From Linanthus parryae (taxonomy: Eukaryota; Streptophyta; Magnoliopsida; Ericales; Polemoniaceae), in assembly GCA_023055425.1 (NCBI GenBank), contig JALGPY010000010.1, forward strand, positions 48,975,863-49,039,862: a stretch of 64,000 nt of DNA. The letters are read 5' to 3'. The position numbers and the translations under genes are program-made. Under the pieces are notes generated by a model. The model saw only the letters and a list, made by a program, of their open reading frames with translations, was not told the DNA's origin and did not search any database. Below are positions 31,771 to 42,780 of this stretch, one piece after another; within the stretch, counting starts at the first letter, position 1; every line of letters starts with the position of its first letter.

Positions 31771-32846
31771 TCAAAGGGGTGTACAGTAGGTAGAAATACA
31801 GGATCAATACTCTAGAAGGGGGGGGGGGTTGAATAGAGTATGCCAACTTTTGCTAAACTTGCAAGAAGAGTGGTTTCAAAAAGAAATATACTGAGCGAAC
31901 ATTCATTCAAGGCCTTGAAAAGAGTTTCAATCCCTTTGAATGAAAAAAATTGAAGTATAAAAAGATAAGTCTATTTCAAGGCCTTGAAATGAGTTTCAAA
32001 CCTTTGAAATGAAACTATTTTGTATGCTGCAAAAGAACTATATATAGAACTGAAAAGTTAATGCAAGAGACACAAGATATATGGATTTCAGTCCAATTCG
32101 ACCTACGTCTCTACCTCAGGGATCTTCTCCCTGCAGGATTTTCAACTTAATTCTTATTAATCAATAACTAAGCCCTAGATCTCAAGAATAAAGAGAGTTC
32201 TTACTCTGTTACAACTTGTGGTTCTAACTAACCTATCTAGTACCTCCTCTAGCTATCTGATGAACTAAGAATTATCTATTGTTCACCTTGAACAATCTTG
32301 AGAAAAAGAACTAGAATTATTATAAGAATTATATACAAATGTAGTTTCAGAAAAGAAGAACACTAGAACTGAATCTACAGTGAGGATGCAGTGTTCTTCA
32401 GATGCTTGGATTGAGAGAAATAAATCTCCTTCTTTGTTGCTTGTCAATCCCTGAATGTGTTTGAGTTTCTCTTATTTGATCTTGTGTAAATACATGTTGG
32501 AAAGCTTCGAAACACAGCAAATTGATCACATAATCAAATCAACACTTAGTTTCCTTTCCTGCAAAACTCTGGTTAGAAAATAGATCCGGTAAAATAGGAA
32601 ACAAAATTTCCCTGCAAAACTAAGTCAATCATATAGATTATATAATACTTAAAATGTAAAAATACTTTGTATTTCATAATCAAATAACAACTGATCTAGC
32701 ACAGGGGTTTAGGAGTTGAATCAAGATCAGAAACTCCCCCTAAGTTCATGCATATAAAGCATAGTCAGTTTCAAAGATTTGTAAGATTTTTCAAGGCCTT
32801 GAAATAGACTAGCTAGTTCAATCCTTTGAACTGAGTTGAACTTACA
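31771..32846 (-). repeat. 3' LTR (in element orientation) of the SIRE-like element
   Basis: On the minus strand starts TGTAAGTTCAACTC next to the PPT and ends near CCCCTTTGA; aligned with 40519-41736 over nearly the full length. It contains a G11 tract (31818-31828) at the same place as the G17 of the other LTR, and three exact TTCAAGGCCTTGAA copies (31906, 31975, 32790). Confidence 0.82.
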
Positions 32847-32859
32847 GTCTCCCCCTTGA
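32847..32859 (-). promoter_or_regulatory. polypurine tract of the SIRE-like element
   Basis: The minus strand reads CAAGGGGGAGAC directly before the LTR start TGTAAG, a standard copia PPT. Confidence 0.8.
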
Positions 32860-33292
32860 TTAAAGATAAAACCACAATCTTTTTGGTAATTTCCTGCAAA
32901 AAATACTCATTAGCACATAGTATAGTCAATCATAGCAAATGATATCCTAAAGAAATCCAACTTATGAACTTACTGAAAAACAGCAAATAACAAAAAAAGT
33001 TAGATAATCTTACTGACCAAAAACTAGGTCTCTAGTAAAAAAATAACATAAATTAACCTAAATTTCTCCCCCTTTTTGACTTTCATAAAAAACGAATGAG
33101 AAAATGTTGGATCATAGTTTTGGAAAGATTTAGAGAAAACTGTTTGAAAAGATAGAATTTTCAAGACTTAGAAAAGGATTTCAAGGCCTTAAAAAAGAAA
33201 GAAAGAGTAGGCAATAGTTAAGGGGTTGGTTCTTCATCTCTTGCTGGTCTGCATCTTCGTCCTGACTGTTTCCTTCATCATCATCATCATCA

Positions 33293-33883
33293 TCATCGTT
33301 TATCACCAGATTCACCTTTTCCCTCAAACAAATCAGCAGAAGTCATAGTTTCTGGAATGGATGTCTTCTTTGATTTATTCTTCTTGAGATCTATAATCAG
33401 TGCTCCTGAATCTGGACTGTCAACATCTTCTTCTTGATCTTTATCACCTGGTTCCTCAACCACTTGCTTTCTTTTGTCTTTTGCCTCAGTAGTCTCACCC
33501 AGAGTTGAGTGTTCACTTAGCAGGTCCTTAGCTGAATCATACTTTTTGGTTCCATATGCAGATTGAGAGACTTCTTGAGGCACATAAAACACAATTATGC
33601 TCCTCAAGATGTTTTCAACCATGTATTTTACCTGCTCGAACTCAGTTCCAAACTCATGTTGATTTTCCTTCAGTTCATCCATGTTCATCACAAGTCCATC
33701 ATGTTTCTGAAGGACCAAAGAGATATCTTGATGCTGAGAGGTTTGTCTTGAAGTAGGGGTCAAGGACTTGGGTTTGAGAAACTTCTTGAAACTCAACTCT
33801 TCTGTCAAATCTGAGTACACCTTCCAAGTCTTAGCACTGGTTTTCACCACACCAATCTTCTCAAATGCTTTCTCATCAAGCAT
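33293..33883 (-). pseudogene. extra-ORF C-terminal part (env-like position) of the SIRE-like element
   Basis: A 196-residue frame beginning MLDEKAFEKIGVVKTSAKTW and containing charged, coiled-coil-like stretches (HQDISLVLQKHDGLVMNMDE) and a Lys/Glu-rich tail. It lies between the next piece (33978-34679) and the 3' LTR in the same orientation, so it is probably the C-terminal part of the same broken extra ORF. No domain is recognised. Confidence 0.55.
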
Positions 33884-33977
33884 ACCAAACCCAGTAGTGA
33901 TAGTCTCTTACCTATCAGTTGGAATTTGAAGGTGTTGGAAGAATGAGGTGAGCAAATTATTGCAAGGGGTGTTTTCT

Positions 33978-34679
33978 CTAATTGGTTTGGCTATAAAGCA
34001 TGTCTTCCATCACAAATTTTGGAAGATCAATCTCATAACCATGCATAACAAAATACATTAAGTACATCACCCTTTCAGTTATCAACTCTTTTGAGTGTTT
34101 CCTTGGTACCACACATCTCATCAAGATTTTAAACAAGAGTTTGGCTTCAACAGTTAGCACAGAGTGTGTTAACTGCTTGGATGTGGTAGGGGTGTTGGAT
34201 AGAAAGAACTCTTCTTTTGCCAGTTTCAGGGCTTCAATCTTAGGAGGGTAGTTACTAGATTCATACATCTTTGGACAACCTACAACATTGGCAAACTCAG
34301 AGTGATCTAGTTCCATATCAATTCCAGCAAATTTGGTATGAATCACTAGGTTCACAGATTTCTTGAGTTGTTTCATGTTTAGGTAAAATAATTTGGTGAG
34401 TCGGGGGTAGGCTATCTCTGAAGGGTTTAGAACAAACAAAAGAGAGATTTTCTTCAAAATTTTAATGCAATTTAGATTCATACCATTCAACATAGAAATA
34501 CTGATCATACTACAGAATGCAACTGACCTAGAAGAAAATCCATCTAGCCATTGACCTCTAGCAATATGAGTAATGAAGCATTTGTTATCAAGGGCTGATT
34601 TCTTACCAATGGATTTCTTCTTCTCTGAATAGATCTTTAGTGACTTCTCAATGTTCTCCTTTGATTCATCCTCTATCAC
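33978..34679 (-). pseudogene. extra-ORF central part: putative plant transposon protein domain
   Basis: The 233-residue frame contains YPRLTKLFYLNMKQLKKSVN, then LVIHTKFAGIDMELDHSEFA and NVVGCP. This is the pattern (Y-P-x-L-x-x-x-F-Y-x-N-L ... V-x-G-x-x-I-x-L ... L-G-x-P) of a domain often found in plant retrotransposon ORFs that are not gag or pol. Its role is unknown; it has been called env-like from position only. It follows the Lys-rich N-terminal part at 34683-34987. Confidence 0.6.
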
Positions 34680-34682
34680 TTT

Positions 34683-34987
34683 TCATTTTCCCTTAAGGGC
34701 TTTGTCAGCCTTCTTCTTCACCTTCTTAGTGCCACCAATCTGAATCCCTTTATGTTTTTCTTCAGCAGACTCCACTGTCTTCTTTTTTTGCTGGATACTG
34801 GCGCCTAATCTTTCTTTGCCTTCTTCTTTGGAGGAGGATGTGCTATGCCTTCTGCAGTAGGAGTCTTTGAACATGAATCTCCACTGATGATCTGAACCTC
34901 TTCCACATTGGCCTTTCTTTTCTTCTCTGTATCAGCCTTTGAACCACCAGCCATCTTTATTCTGTCTGAGGCTCTTCTAGTGCTCAT
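34683..34987 (-). pseudogene. extra-ORF N-terminal part, Lys-rich
   Basis: Two overlapping frames: the upstream one starts MSTRRASDRIKMAGGSKADT and has basic blocks (KKRK, PPPKKKAKK) like nuclear localisation signals; the second (34683-34874) continues with Lys-rich KKVKKKADK. A frameshift separates them. This looks like the start of the extra ORF of the SIRE-like element. Confidence 0.55.
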
Positions 34988-35424
34988 TAGGGTTTGGGAA
35001 GAAGAAGAGAGAGGTAGGATAGATACGAAGGACAGAAAGAGAGAAGAAGATAAATAGCAAAGAGTTTTTGTTTGAAAAAGAAACTAAATATTCTTCCTAA
35101 TCTTTGAAGATTTTCTGAATCAAAATGATTCAAAACTGTGATTGCCTTGGAAGTAAATAATGTAATACTATTTTTGAATAAAAGGGGTATTTGAAAATTG
35201 AGGGGCAATATTGAGTAATTATCTACAAAGATAACACCCAACATTGAAAGATCCAAATTATTGACTAACTAGCATACAGTCTTATTTTCAAGGCTTTGGA
35301 ATGGATTTCAAGGCCTTGAAAAGTTGTATGGTTAAAGTACATATACTCAAAGCTTTGAAAAGATTTTCAAGGATTTGAAAATATGTTCAAACCTTTGAAA
35401 CACATAATACTTACCTTGTACTTA
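34988..35424 (-). other. pol to extra-ORF spacer with palindrome cluster
   Basis: No coding is supported. Between 35285 and 35402 there are five TTCAA-n4-TTGAA-type words in a row, including an exact TTCAAGGCCTTGAA at 35307-35320. Confidence 0.7.
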
Positions 35425-35972
35425 CCTGTTCTCCCCCTATATCAATGCTTCTTTGTTTAGCAAGCCCAATTCTAATCTCAAGGCTGAGAATCTTTCATTT
35501 GACATTTGTTTAGTGAAGATATCTTCAAAATGCATGTAATTAGAAACAAATTCAAGAACAATATCACCTTTTCCAGCATGATCTCTTATGAAGTGATGTC
35601 TAACATCAATATGCTTTGTTCTTGAATGCTGAACTAGATTTTTGGTAATTGATATGCATAATCTCTTTAATTAAATCCAAGGTCTCTCATTTTTTCTGCT
35701 ATCCATAACACTTGTGAACAGCAAGCTCCAGCTGCTATGTATGTAACTCCTCCTGTTGATAGTGCAACTGAGTTTTGCTACTTTGAATGCCAGCTGATTA
35801 AAGATGATATAAGAAATTGACAGCATCCTGATGTACTCTTTCTATCAACTTTATATCCTGCAAAGTAAGCATCTGAATAGCCACAAAAATATAAATTAGA
35901 CTGTTTAGGATACCAAAGCCCTAAGTCTTTGGTACCATTGAGATATCTGAATATTCTTTTAACTGCATTCAA
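35425..35972 (-). pseudogene. copia RNase H (SIRE-like element)
   Basis: Minus-strand pieces: AVKRIFRYLNGTKDLGLWYP, then GYSDAYFAGYKVDRKSTSGC with the first catalytic Asp, and after frameshifts TKHIDVRHHFIRDH and GKGDIVLEFV, the conserved RNase H C terminus. Several frame changes exist. It is followed by the extra ORF region. Confidence 0.8.
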
Positions 35973-36010
35973 GTGTGATTCTTTATGATCAGCTTAAATC
36001 TAGCACACAT

Positions 36011-36301
36011 TCAAACAATGAACATGATATTTGGTCTGCTAGCTGTGAGATATAGTAATGATTCAATCATACCTCTATACTCTTTCACATTCACACTCTT
36101 ACCAGATTCATGTTTGTCTAAATACAATGTAGAACTCATGGGGTTCTTGATCTCTTTGGATTGAGACAAACGATACTTGTTTAGAAAATCTCTTGTGTAC
36201 TTTATTTGATGTGGGAATATGCGTTTCTTCATCTGATGAATTTGAAGTCCAAGAAAGAAGTTTAATTCTCCCATCAAGCTTATTTCAAATTCCCTGCTCA
36301 T
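36011..36301 (-). pseudogene. copia reverse transcriptase, C-terminal part
   Basis: Reads FEISLMGELNFFLGLQIHQM, KYTRDFLNKYRLSQSKEI and YRGMIESLLYLTASRPNIMF, the RT thumb/connection passage. The YVDD catalytic motif lies just upstream in another frame (IYVDDILFGATNDL; YVDD at 36353-36364) and is intact. Confidence 0.82.
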
Positions 36302-36540
36302 AAGACTTGAGAGTTCCTTGCAAAGAAGATCATTAGTAGCTCCAAAAAGAATATCATCAACATAAATTGAACTACAAGCATGTATTTCTCATGAGTCTTT
36401 ATGAAAAGGGTCTTATCTACTAATCCTCTTTTGAAATCATTTATAGTAAAAACTTTCAAAATCTTTCATACCAAGCCCTACGAGCTTGTTTCAAACCATA
36501 AAGAGCCTTGTTAAGTTTGTAAACATAATCTGGAAACTTG

Positions 36541-36894
36541 TCATTTTAAAAACCAGGAGGTTGAGCAACATAAACTTCTTCTTGCAAATAGCCATTTTAA
36601 AAATGCACACTTCACATCTATTTGAAAGAGTTTCATGTTCTTGTGAGATGCAAATGCAGGTAGAATTCTAATTGCTTCTAACCTGGCAACATGAGCAAAT
36701 GTTTCTTCATAGTCAATCCCTTCTTCTTCATTGTAGCCTTGAGCTACCAATCTAGCTTTGTTCATGATTACCTTTCCATTATCATTTAACTTGTTTCTAA
36801 ATACCCATCCGGTGCCAATAACAGACTGATTTCTTGGTGGAGGAACTAGATTCCAAACCTTGATCCTTTCAGACTCATTGAGTTCACTTTTCAT
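36541..36894 (-). pseudogene. copia reverse transcriptase, N-terminal part
   Basis: Reads VWNLVPPPRNQSVIGTGWVF, ARLVAQGYNEEEGIDYEETF and MKLFQIDVKCAFL, the last carrying the first catalytic Asp in the Q-x-D-V-x-x-A-F-L motif. The frame shifts after CAFL. Confidence 0.85.
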
Positions 36895-36909
36895 AGCTAT
36901 GATCCAGTC

Positions 36910-37191
36910 TTATTCTTGTAATGCTTCCTTCTTAGTTTTAGGTTTTACAAGAGAGATAAAAGCATTAAAAGCACAAAGATTTTTCAACTGTGATCGGGTT
37001 TGTGTACCAGTGGTTGGATCAGAAATAATGTTATCAGCGGGATGTGATGAGAGATATTTAAATCTCTTCCTTAGTGTCCAAGGTTCAGGATCTCCAATTT
37101 GTTTTTCAAGTCTTTGAGAACTTGAAATAGTAGCTTGATCTGCTGTCTTCTCTGGAGATTTTGTTTCAAGGCTTTGAACCTTATTTTTCAA
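36910..37191 (-). pseudogene. copia integrase-RT linker
   Basis: Open frame with WTLRKRFKYLSSHPADNIIS and TQTRSQLKNLCAFNAFISLV, the usual connector before copia RT. It is bounded upstream by an FKALK encoded by an exact copy of the dispersed palindrome (37187-37200). Confidence 0.75.
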
Positions 37192-37439
37192 GGCCTTGAA
37201 ATTGCCTTCTTTGTTGCGGTAAGATTTCCTTGGAACCTTTTGATGATTCTTCTTCAGTATCTTAATTGTGCTTGTTCAGATTAAGATCTGCAAAACCATC
37301 ACTCAAAGAGCCATCATATCTTTCATAAAATATGACATTAATGCTTTCTTCAACAAGCTTGGTTCTCTTATTATAAAATCTATAGGCTTTGCTTGTCTGT
37401 AAAACCAAGAAAAATACCTTCATCAATTCTTGCATCATA

Positions 37440-37934
37440 CTAACCAAGATTGTCCTTACCATTATTGTGAACAAAACAGGTACAACCAAAAGGGTTAAAA
37501 TAAGAAATGTTTGGCTTTCTTCCTTTGAACATCTCACAAGGGGTCTTCTTCAAAATAGGTCTAATCAAGAACCTGTTCAGAATGTAGTTTGCTGTATTCA
37601 TAGCTTCTGCCCAATAGTACTTTGGCAATTTGTTTTCCAGAAGCATTGTTCTTGACATGTCTTCAAGAGTCTTGTTCTTTCTTTGAACAACTCCATTATG
37701 TTGAGGATTTCTAGGAGCAGAACCAATGTGAGAGATACAATCCTTAGAACATAATACATCAAACTCAAATTGATCAGATTCTCTATCATGAACACTTCTG
37801 ATTGAAGCAATAGGTAGATTTTTCAAGGTTTGAAGTTCTCTACAAAGCTTTGAAAATTCAGTGAGAGCTTTAGATTCTTCTCTAAGAAACATAACCCAAG
37901 TGTATCTAGGGAAATCATCTAGAATAACAAGCAT
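37440..37934 (-). pseudogene. copia integrase core, mutated triad
   Basis: Covers DDFPRYTWVMFLREESKALT through GFGC-like FNPFGCTCFVHNNG. The segment around the second acidic residue is altered (SVHDRESDQFEF in place of the usual S-D-x-G-x-E-F), and the catalytic Glu in N-G-V-V-E-R-K-N is Gln (NGVVQRKNKTLEDM). Inactive. Confidence 0.83.
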
Positions 37935-38477
37935 TTACTTCTTAACCTTTGGAGTTGGAGTTCTCATAGGACCACAGAGATCCATATGAAGTAATTTAAT
38001 GGGTCTACTATTACTTACAAAGTTATTTGGTTTGAATGAGCTTCTAGTTTTCTTTCCTTGTGCACATGCCTTGCATACTTCTTCATATTTGAACTTGATA
38101 GATGGTAGACCTCTTACTAAGTTCTTGGAAACTAGCTTGTTCAAGGTATGCAAGCTAATGTGTCCCAATTTTCTGTGCCAAAGCTTTGAATATTCTTTCA
38201 AGGCCTTGATACACTTCAAGTTTTCTCCAGCAACTTTCTTAGTTTGAAAATTATAGACATTGTTTAACCTAGAGGTAGTGAGGATGCAATTTCCCGATTT
38301 CTCATCTTGCACCTCACATTTCTCTTTGTCAAAGACAATCTTATTACCATTATCACAAAGCTGAGATACACTAAGCAAGTTAAATTTCAAACTATCAACT
38401 ATACACATCATAAACTGAATTTTCAGAATCTTTAACAACTTTAACAATACCAAGAATGCTGCATTTTGCTTTGTCAC
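37935..38477 (-). pseudogene. copia GAG-pre-integrase and integrase N terminus
   Basis: Contains LKFNLLSVSQLCD, LWHRKLGHISLHTLNKLVSK and CKACAQGKKTRSSF (HHCC zinc-binding), then LLHMDLCGPMRTPT with the first catalytic Asp. The frame ends just past it. Confidence 0.85.
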
Positions 38478-38640
38478 CGAGTGTGATTGGGCCTTCGGAT
38501 TGCTCTTTCAATCGGAGAATAGAGATCTTTTTCCTCCCATGTGTCTTGATCAACCACTGTCCATAAACCATTTCGTTTCTTTGGTCTTGGTGACAACCTG
38601 CAAACTCCATTCACTCCCTTACCCAGATGTTAGAATAAGT
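38478..38640 (-). pseudogene. copia protease active site with a premature stop
   Basis: One frame reads WFMDSG-stop-SRHMGG, i.e. the copia protease motif D-S-G-C-S-R-H-M with the Cys codon changed to TGA (about 38543-38572). The protease is therefore truncated at its catalytic site. Confidence 0.78.
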
Positions 38641-38808
38641 GTGGAATTTAGATTCATATTCATGGTCAACCATATTGGGTGGTCTAACACCTTTAGGAAC
38701 CCAAATCTGTATAACTTATCCTTTGAGTTGAAAAGTAAAACTATTCCTCATCATGTGAGGGTCTCTTCTTCTAAACGGACAAGTCATCTTAACATGGCCA
38801 ATTTTATT

Positions 38809-39816
38809 TCAGTAATGGCATTTATGAGAAGTTCTTCTTTCAGCTTTCACAAATCGGGTATTGTTCTTAAAGGGATAATTTGGATTATATCCAATACCAA
38901 TTTTGTGAATAGACTTTAAGCTACCTCCAAGAATCAAGTTCAAGTTGTGTTGTGAGCCTTCAAGTTTTGTCATAGCTGATTCAGATTCTTGAAGAATCTC
39001 AGTTAGAGTAGTCTTTTGTTTACCCAATTCATCAACTTGATGTCTTAGATTAACAATACTGCCACTCAGAAGAGTGTTCTCAGTGACTACTTCCTTGACT
39101 TGTGTTTTCACGTCTTTGAAACTGGTTTTCAAGGCCTTGAAATCACTGTCTGTTTTCTTTTGAAAAAATTCAAGGTTCTGATTCAGACAAACAAGATGCA
39201 AGTTTTCTTTTGCTTGCTCATGAATTTTTTCTTTCAAAACTCTAATCCCTTTCAGATAGTCCTCTTCATTTAAAAACATTGTTCTAAGATAATCATAGAG
39301 GGCTTCTATTGGTTTTGAAATCAAGCAGTTTACCATTACCTTAATGTTCTTTCCAGAACTTTCATCATGCTTGACCATAAAGAATAGGTTCGAATGTTCT
39401 TCTTCAGATCCAGAGTCACTTGAGGTTTCTGAATCACTCCAGGAGGCTGTCATAGCTTTCTTTCTTCTATCATGATCTTTCTTCTGATTTTTTTTGCTCT
39501 TTTTGTGTTGACAGTCTCTGATCAAATGTCCTGCATCACCACACTCAAAACAATTAATGAATTTAGGATTATTACCATGTTTAGAAGTTTTACCTTTGTA
39601 GTCTTTGCTACTAGAGGATCTGTGTCTATCCCTGCTGAAGTCCTTGTTTCCAAAGTTCTTCTTCATTTTGAGAATTCTGGTCATGGCTTTGGAAATCAAA
39701 GCAATTGGATCTCCATCATCATCTTCAGTTTCAAGGATTTGAGATGGATCATTCTCCTTTTCCTTGAGATCTAGGTTCTTGACACCGTATGGCAATTCTC
39801 CATCAACTTCATTCAT
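38809..39816 (-). pseudogene. copia gag C-terminal part with zinc knuckle
   Basis: A 335-residue frame: acidic start, basic stretch, the CCHC knuckle CFECGDAGHLIRDC (C-x2-C-x4-H-x4-C), Lys-rich and Ser/acidic segments, then a long helical, coiled-coil-like region (LNEEDYLKGIRVLKEKIHEQ and following) in which an exact TTCAAGGCCTTGAA (39128-39141) encodes FKALK. This is nucleocapsid plus the extended gag typical of SIRE-like elements. Confidence 0.85.
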
Positions 39817-40517
39817 GGATATTTCATGTGTAAGGAGTTTTCCTTGAAGGTCATCAAGTTGAAGTGATGAAAGATCTTGAGCTTCCTGAATAGCATTAGT
39901 CTTTGGTTCCCATTTTGCCTTTGGAAGACTTCTCGTAATATTTCTAACCTTTTATTCCGTAGAAATAGATTTTCCCAATGAACCAAGATTGTGGACAATG
40001 TCAGTGATTCTTTTGAACATGTCTCAGATTGACTCATCTCCATTCATCTTGAATAGCTCATATTGCCTGAGATATATTTTGATCATGATTTGCTTGACTT
40101 GGCTAGTTCCTTCAAAAGTCACCACAAGCTTATCCCAGATCTCCTTGGCAGTCTTGCAACCTGAGATCTTGTTGAACTCATCTGCACTCAGAGCACAATA
40201 TAAGAGATTCATAGCTTTATAGTTTTTTTTGAAAATCATTCTAACTCAGAAGTAGAGAGTGAGCTTTCATATTTGGGAGTTTTAATCCCATATTTTGCTG
40301 TGTAGAAAGTGTGAGGACCATTCTGTATGATAGTCCAAAGCTCTATATCTTGATCAATAACGAACATTTTCATCAAAGCTTTCCAGTGAACGAAATTGTC
40401 TCCACAAAAGAGAGGAGATCTGTTAGCAGCTCTTCCCTGAGAGAAACCACCATCACCTACATTACTCATCATCACAAGATGGTTAAATCTACGCAGTAAT
40501 ACAAGCTTTGATACCAA
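39813..40517 (-). pseudogene. copia gag N-terminal part
   Basis: Three frames in order: MSNVGDGGFSQGRAANRSPL, FCGDNFVHWKALMKMFVIDQ (the gag opening motif); LYCALSADEFNKISGCKTAK, EIWDKLVVTFEGTSQVKQ (UBN2-type gag core); then a fragment at 39813-40043. The likely start is the Met about 16 codons into 40236-40517. Frameshifts separate the frames. Confidence 0.82.
40502..40516 (-). promoter_or_regulatory. tRNA-iMet-type primer-binding site of the SIRE-like element
   Basis: The minus strand reads TGGTATCAAAGCTTG, 11 of 12 matches to the iMet-tRNA primer site TGGTATCAGAGC, two bases inside the LTR. Confidence 0.85.
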
Positions 40518-40518
40518 T

Positions 40519-41736
40519 TGAAGGGGTGTACATTAGTTAGAAATACAGGATCAATACTCTCGATGGCGGGGGGGGGGGGGGGGGTGAATAAAATATGCCA
40601 ACTTTTGCTAAACTTGCAAAAGAGGGGTTTCAAAAAGAAATATACTGAGTGAAGAGTTATTCAAGGCCTTCAAAAGAGTTTCAAGGCCTTGGAATGAAAA
40701 CAGTTGAAGTATAAAAATATAAGGTTATTTCAAGGCGAAATGAGTTTTAAACCCTTTAAATGAAACTTTTTTGTATGCTGCAAAAGAACTAGGTCTTGAA
40801 CTGAAAAGTAAATACAAGAGACACAAGATATATAGATTTCAGACCACTTGGAACTACGTCTGTACCTCATTGATCTTCTCTCTGCAGGATTTTCAACTCA
40901 ATTCTTATTAATCAACAGCTAAGCCCTAGTTCTCAAGCACAGAGAGATGCCTTACTCTGTTACAGCTTGTGGTTCTCACTAACCTATCTATTACATGCTC
41001 TAGCTATCTGATTAAATAAGAATTATCTATTGTTCACCTTGAACAATCCTTCAGAATAATAACTAGAAGTATTATTAGAATGATATACAAATGAAGTTCA
41101 GAAAAGAAGAACACTAGAACTGAATCTGCAGTGAATATACAATGTTCTTCAGATGCTTGGATTGAGAGAAATGAATCTACCTCTTTATTTCTTGTCAATA
41201 CTTGAATCTGTTTGAGTGTCTCTGTTAATTGTCGTGTCGCATTGCTTCAGCTTTCCCTCTTTTGTAGAGCAATTTGAATTGCAGATCTTCAAGATCTTCT
41301 CCTAACAAACTTTTCTATTTTGTAGCTTCAGCTTTGACTTCTCTAACAGCTTCTCCAACAGTTAGTTTGCTCAGTATCTTCAATGATACTGATTTGATCT
41401 TGTGTAAATACATGTTGGGAAGCTTCAAAACACAGCAAATCAATCACAAAATCAAATCAACACTTAGTTTCCTTTCTTGCAAAACTCAGGTTAGGAAATA
41501 TATCCTGTAAAATAGGAAATAAAATTTCCCTGCAAACCTAAGTCAACCAGATAGATTAGATACAGTTCAAAGTGTCAAAAAACTTTGCCTTTCATCATTA
41601 AATAACAACTAATCAAACAGAGGGATTTAGGAGTTGAATAAGGATCAGAAACTCCCCCTAAGTTCATGCATATAAAGCATAGTCAGTTTCAAAGTTTTGA
41701 AAGTTGTTTCAAGGCCTGGAAATAGACTAGCTATTT
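40519..41736 (-). repeat. 5' LTR (in element orientation) of the SIRE-like element, truncated
   Basis: Aligns with 31771-32846 but has about 165 extra bp (about 41230-41395) and lacks the outermost 100 or so bp, diverging after GACTAGCTA at 41736. It carries G17 at 40568-40584 and three near-copies of the palindrome (40660, 40680, 41708). Confidence 0.8.
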
Positions 41737-42780
41737 GGGGGTCTCAGGTAAATAAAAATATTTTGTTTAATTATAAAGTGATTTTTTCAAAGGAATATGA
41801 AAATAGATCCACTCTCACTCTCTCTCTATCTCTATCTCTCTCTCTCTCTTCATACTTTAAAAATGTTTGTAAGAAAACTTACGTAGAGTTTGACCCTTTA
41901 TAATAGCAACACAATAAATACATATAACAAAGTGCTAGACCATCAACAATACATAGTGTCCAAACATTAACCTTTGGTCACAACATACCAAAAAGAGAAG
42001 AAGAAAAAAATGATCATTGAAATTAGACAAGCTAGGCAGTAGCTTAATGTATTGTGATGCCTGTTTCCCCAAAGTGTGAGGCGAACGTAAAAGATTATAA
42101 GTGTCATGTCCTAAAATTTTAATTTTCATGAGTTCTATTCATCTTGAGTGAATTGATTTCTACGGAATATGTGAACAATAATAATATTTCATAATTTGTA
42201 GAAATCGAGTAGTCTGTGTTTCCTGATTTTTTTACAAAGAGGGCGGGGGGGGGGGGGGGGGATATTTTGAAAATCAATAAAGCATGTGATACTCATCAAG
42301 ATAGGTCAGGAGTTTGAATCCCGTGACAAACTCACCCCGATGGATCCCATTTTTGGATCACATTGCTCTCCCCCTCTCTCTAAGTCTTCCTCTTACTTGA
42401 GTTTGGTGCCTCACCTCTTCTCTCCTCCTCCCTTCATCACCCGATGGTGGAAGACCATAACCCTGCGGCGATTGAATATAATGAGATGGATGACACTCAC
42501 CATCTGCTCTTCACTCATATGTGGATCATTTGGATCCGATTGTGAAAAAACTTAGAAGTGATAATGTGGAAATACGCCCTTGATCGATGATTCCTCTTTG
42601 AAAATGGATCTCTCCTCTAAACTCGCAGATCTGGTGTCAAACCAGAAGGAAAAATGTATTTTTATAAATACCAAGTCAACACTTAATTGAAGAAGGCCTT
42701 ATGTAAAGTCATTAAAATGAAAGGCTTGTCTCAAAAATCTGTACTAATTTCACCCTGATTTTTCTTCCTTTGATGATGAA
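41737..42780. other. intergenic DNA with simple repeats and a SINE-like B box
   Basis: A (TC)n tract at about 41815-41850 and a G17 run at 42245-42261. Just after the G run, AGCATGTGATACTCATCAAG followed by AGGTCAGGAGTTTGAATCCC (about 42281-42321) resembles the 3' half of a tRNA/SINE head with a degenerate B box. No gene is supported. Confidence 0.4.

Larger units (their letters stand above)
31771..41736 (-). mobile_element. Ty1/copia element, SIRE/Maximus-like, decayed, with an extra ORF after pol
   Basis: Minus-strand order from 41736 down: LTR, tRNA-iMet-type PBS, gag, protease, integrase, RT, RNase H, then about 1.7 kb of extra coding, PPT, LTR. This is copia pol order, and an additional ORF between pol and the 3' LTR is a mark of the SIRE/Maximus group (so-called env-like ORF). 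Multiple frameshifts, a stop in the protease motif and an altered integrase triad make it inactive. Its sequence is studded with the palindrome TTCAAGGCCTTGAA. The outer end of the right LTR is truncated and no TSD was found. Confidence 0.85.
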
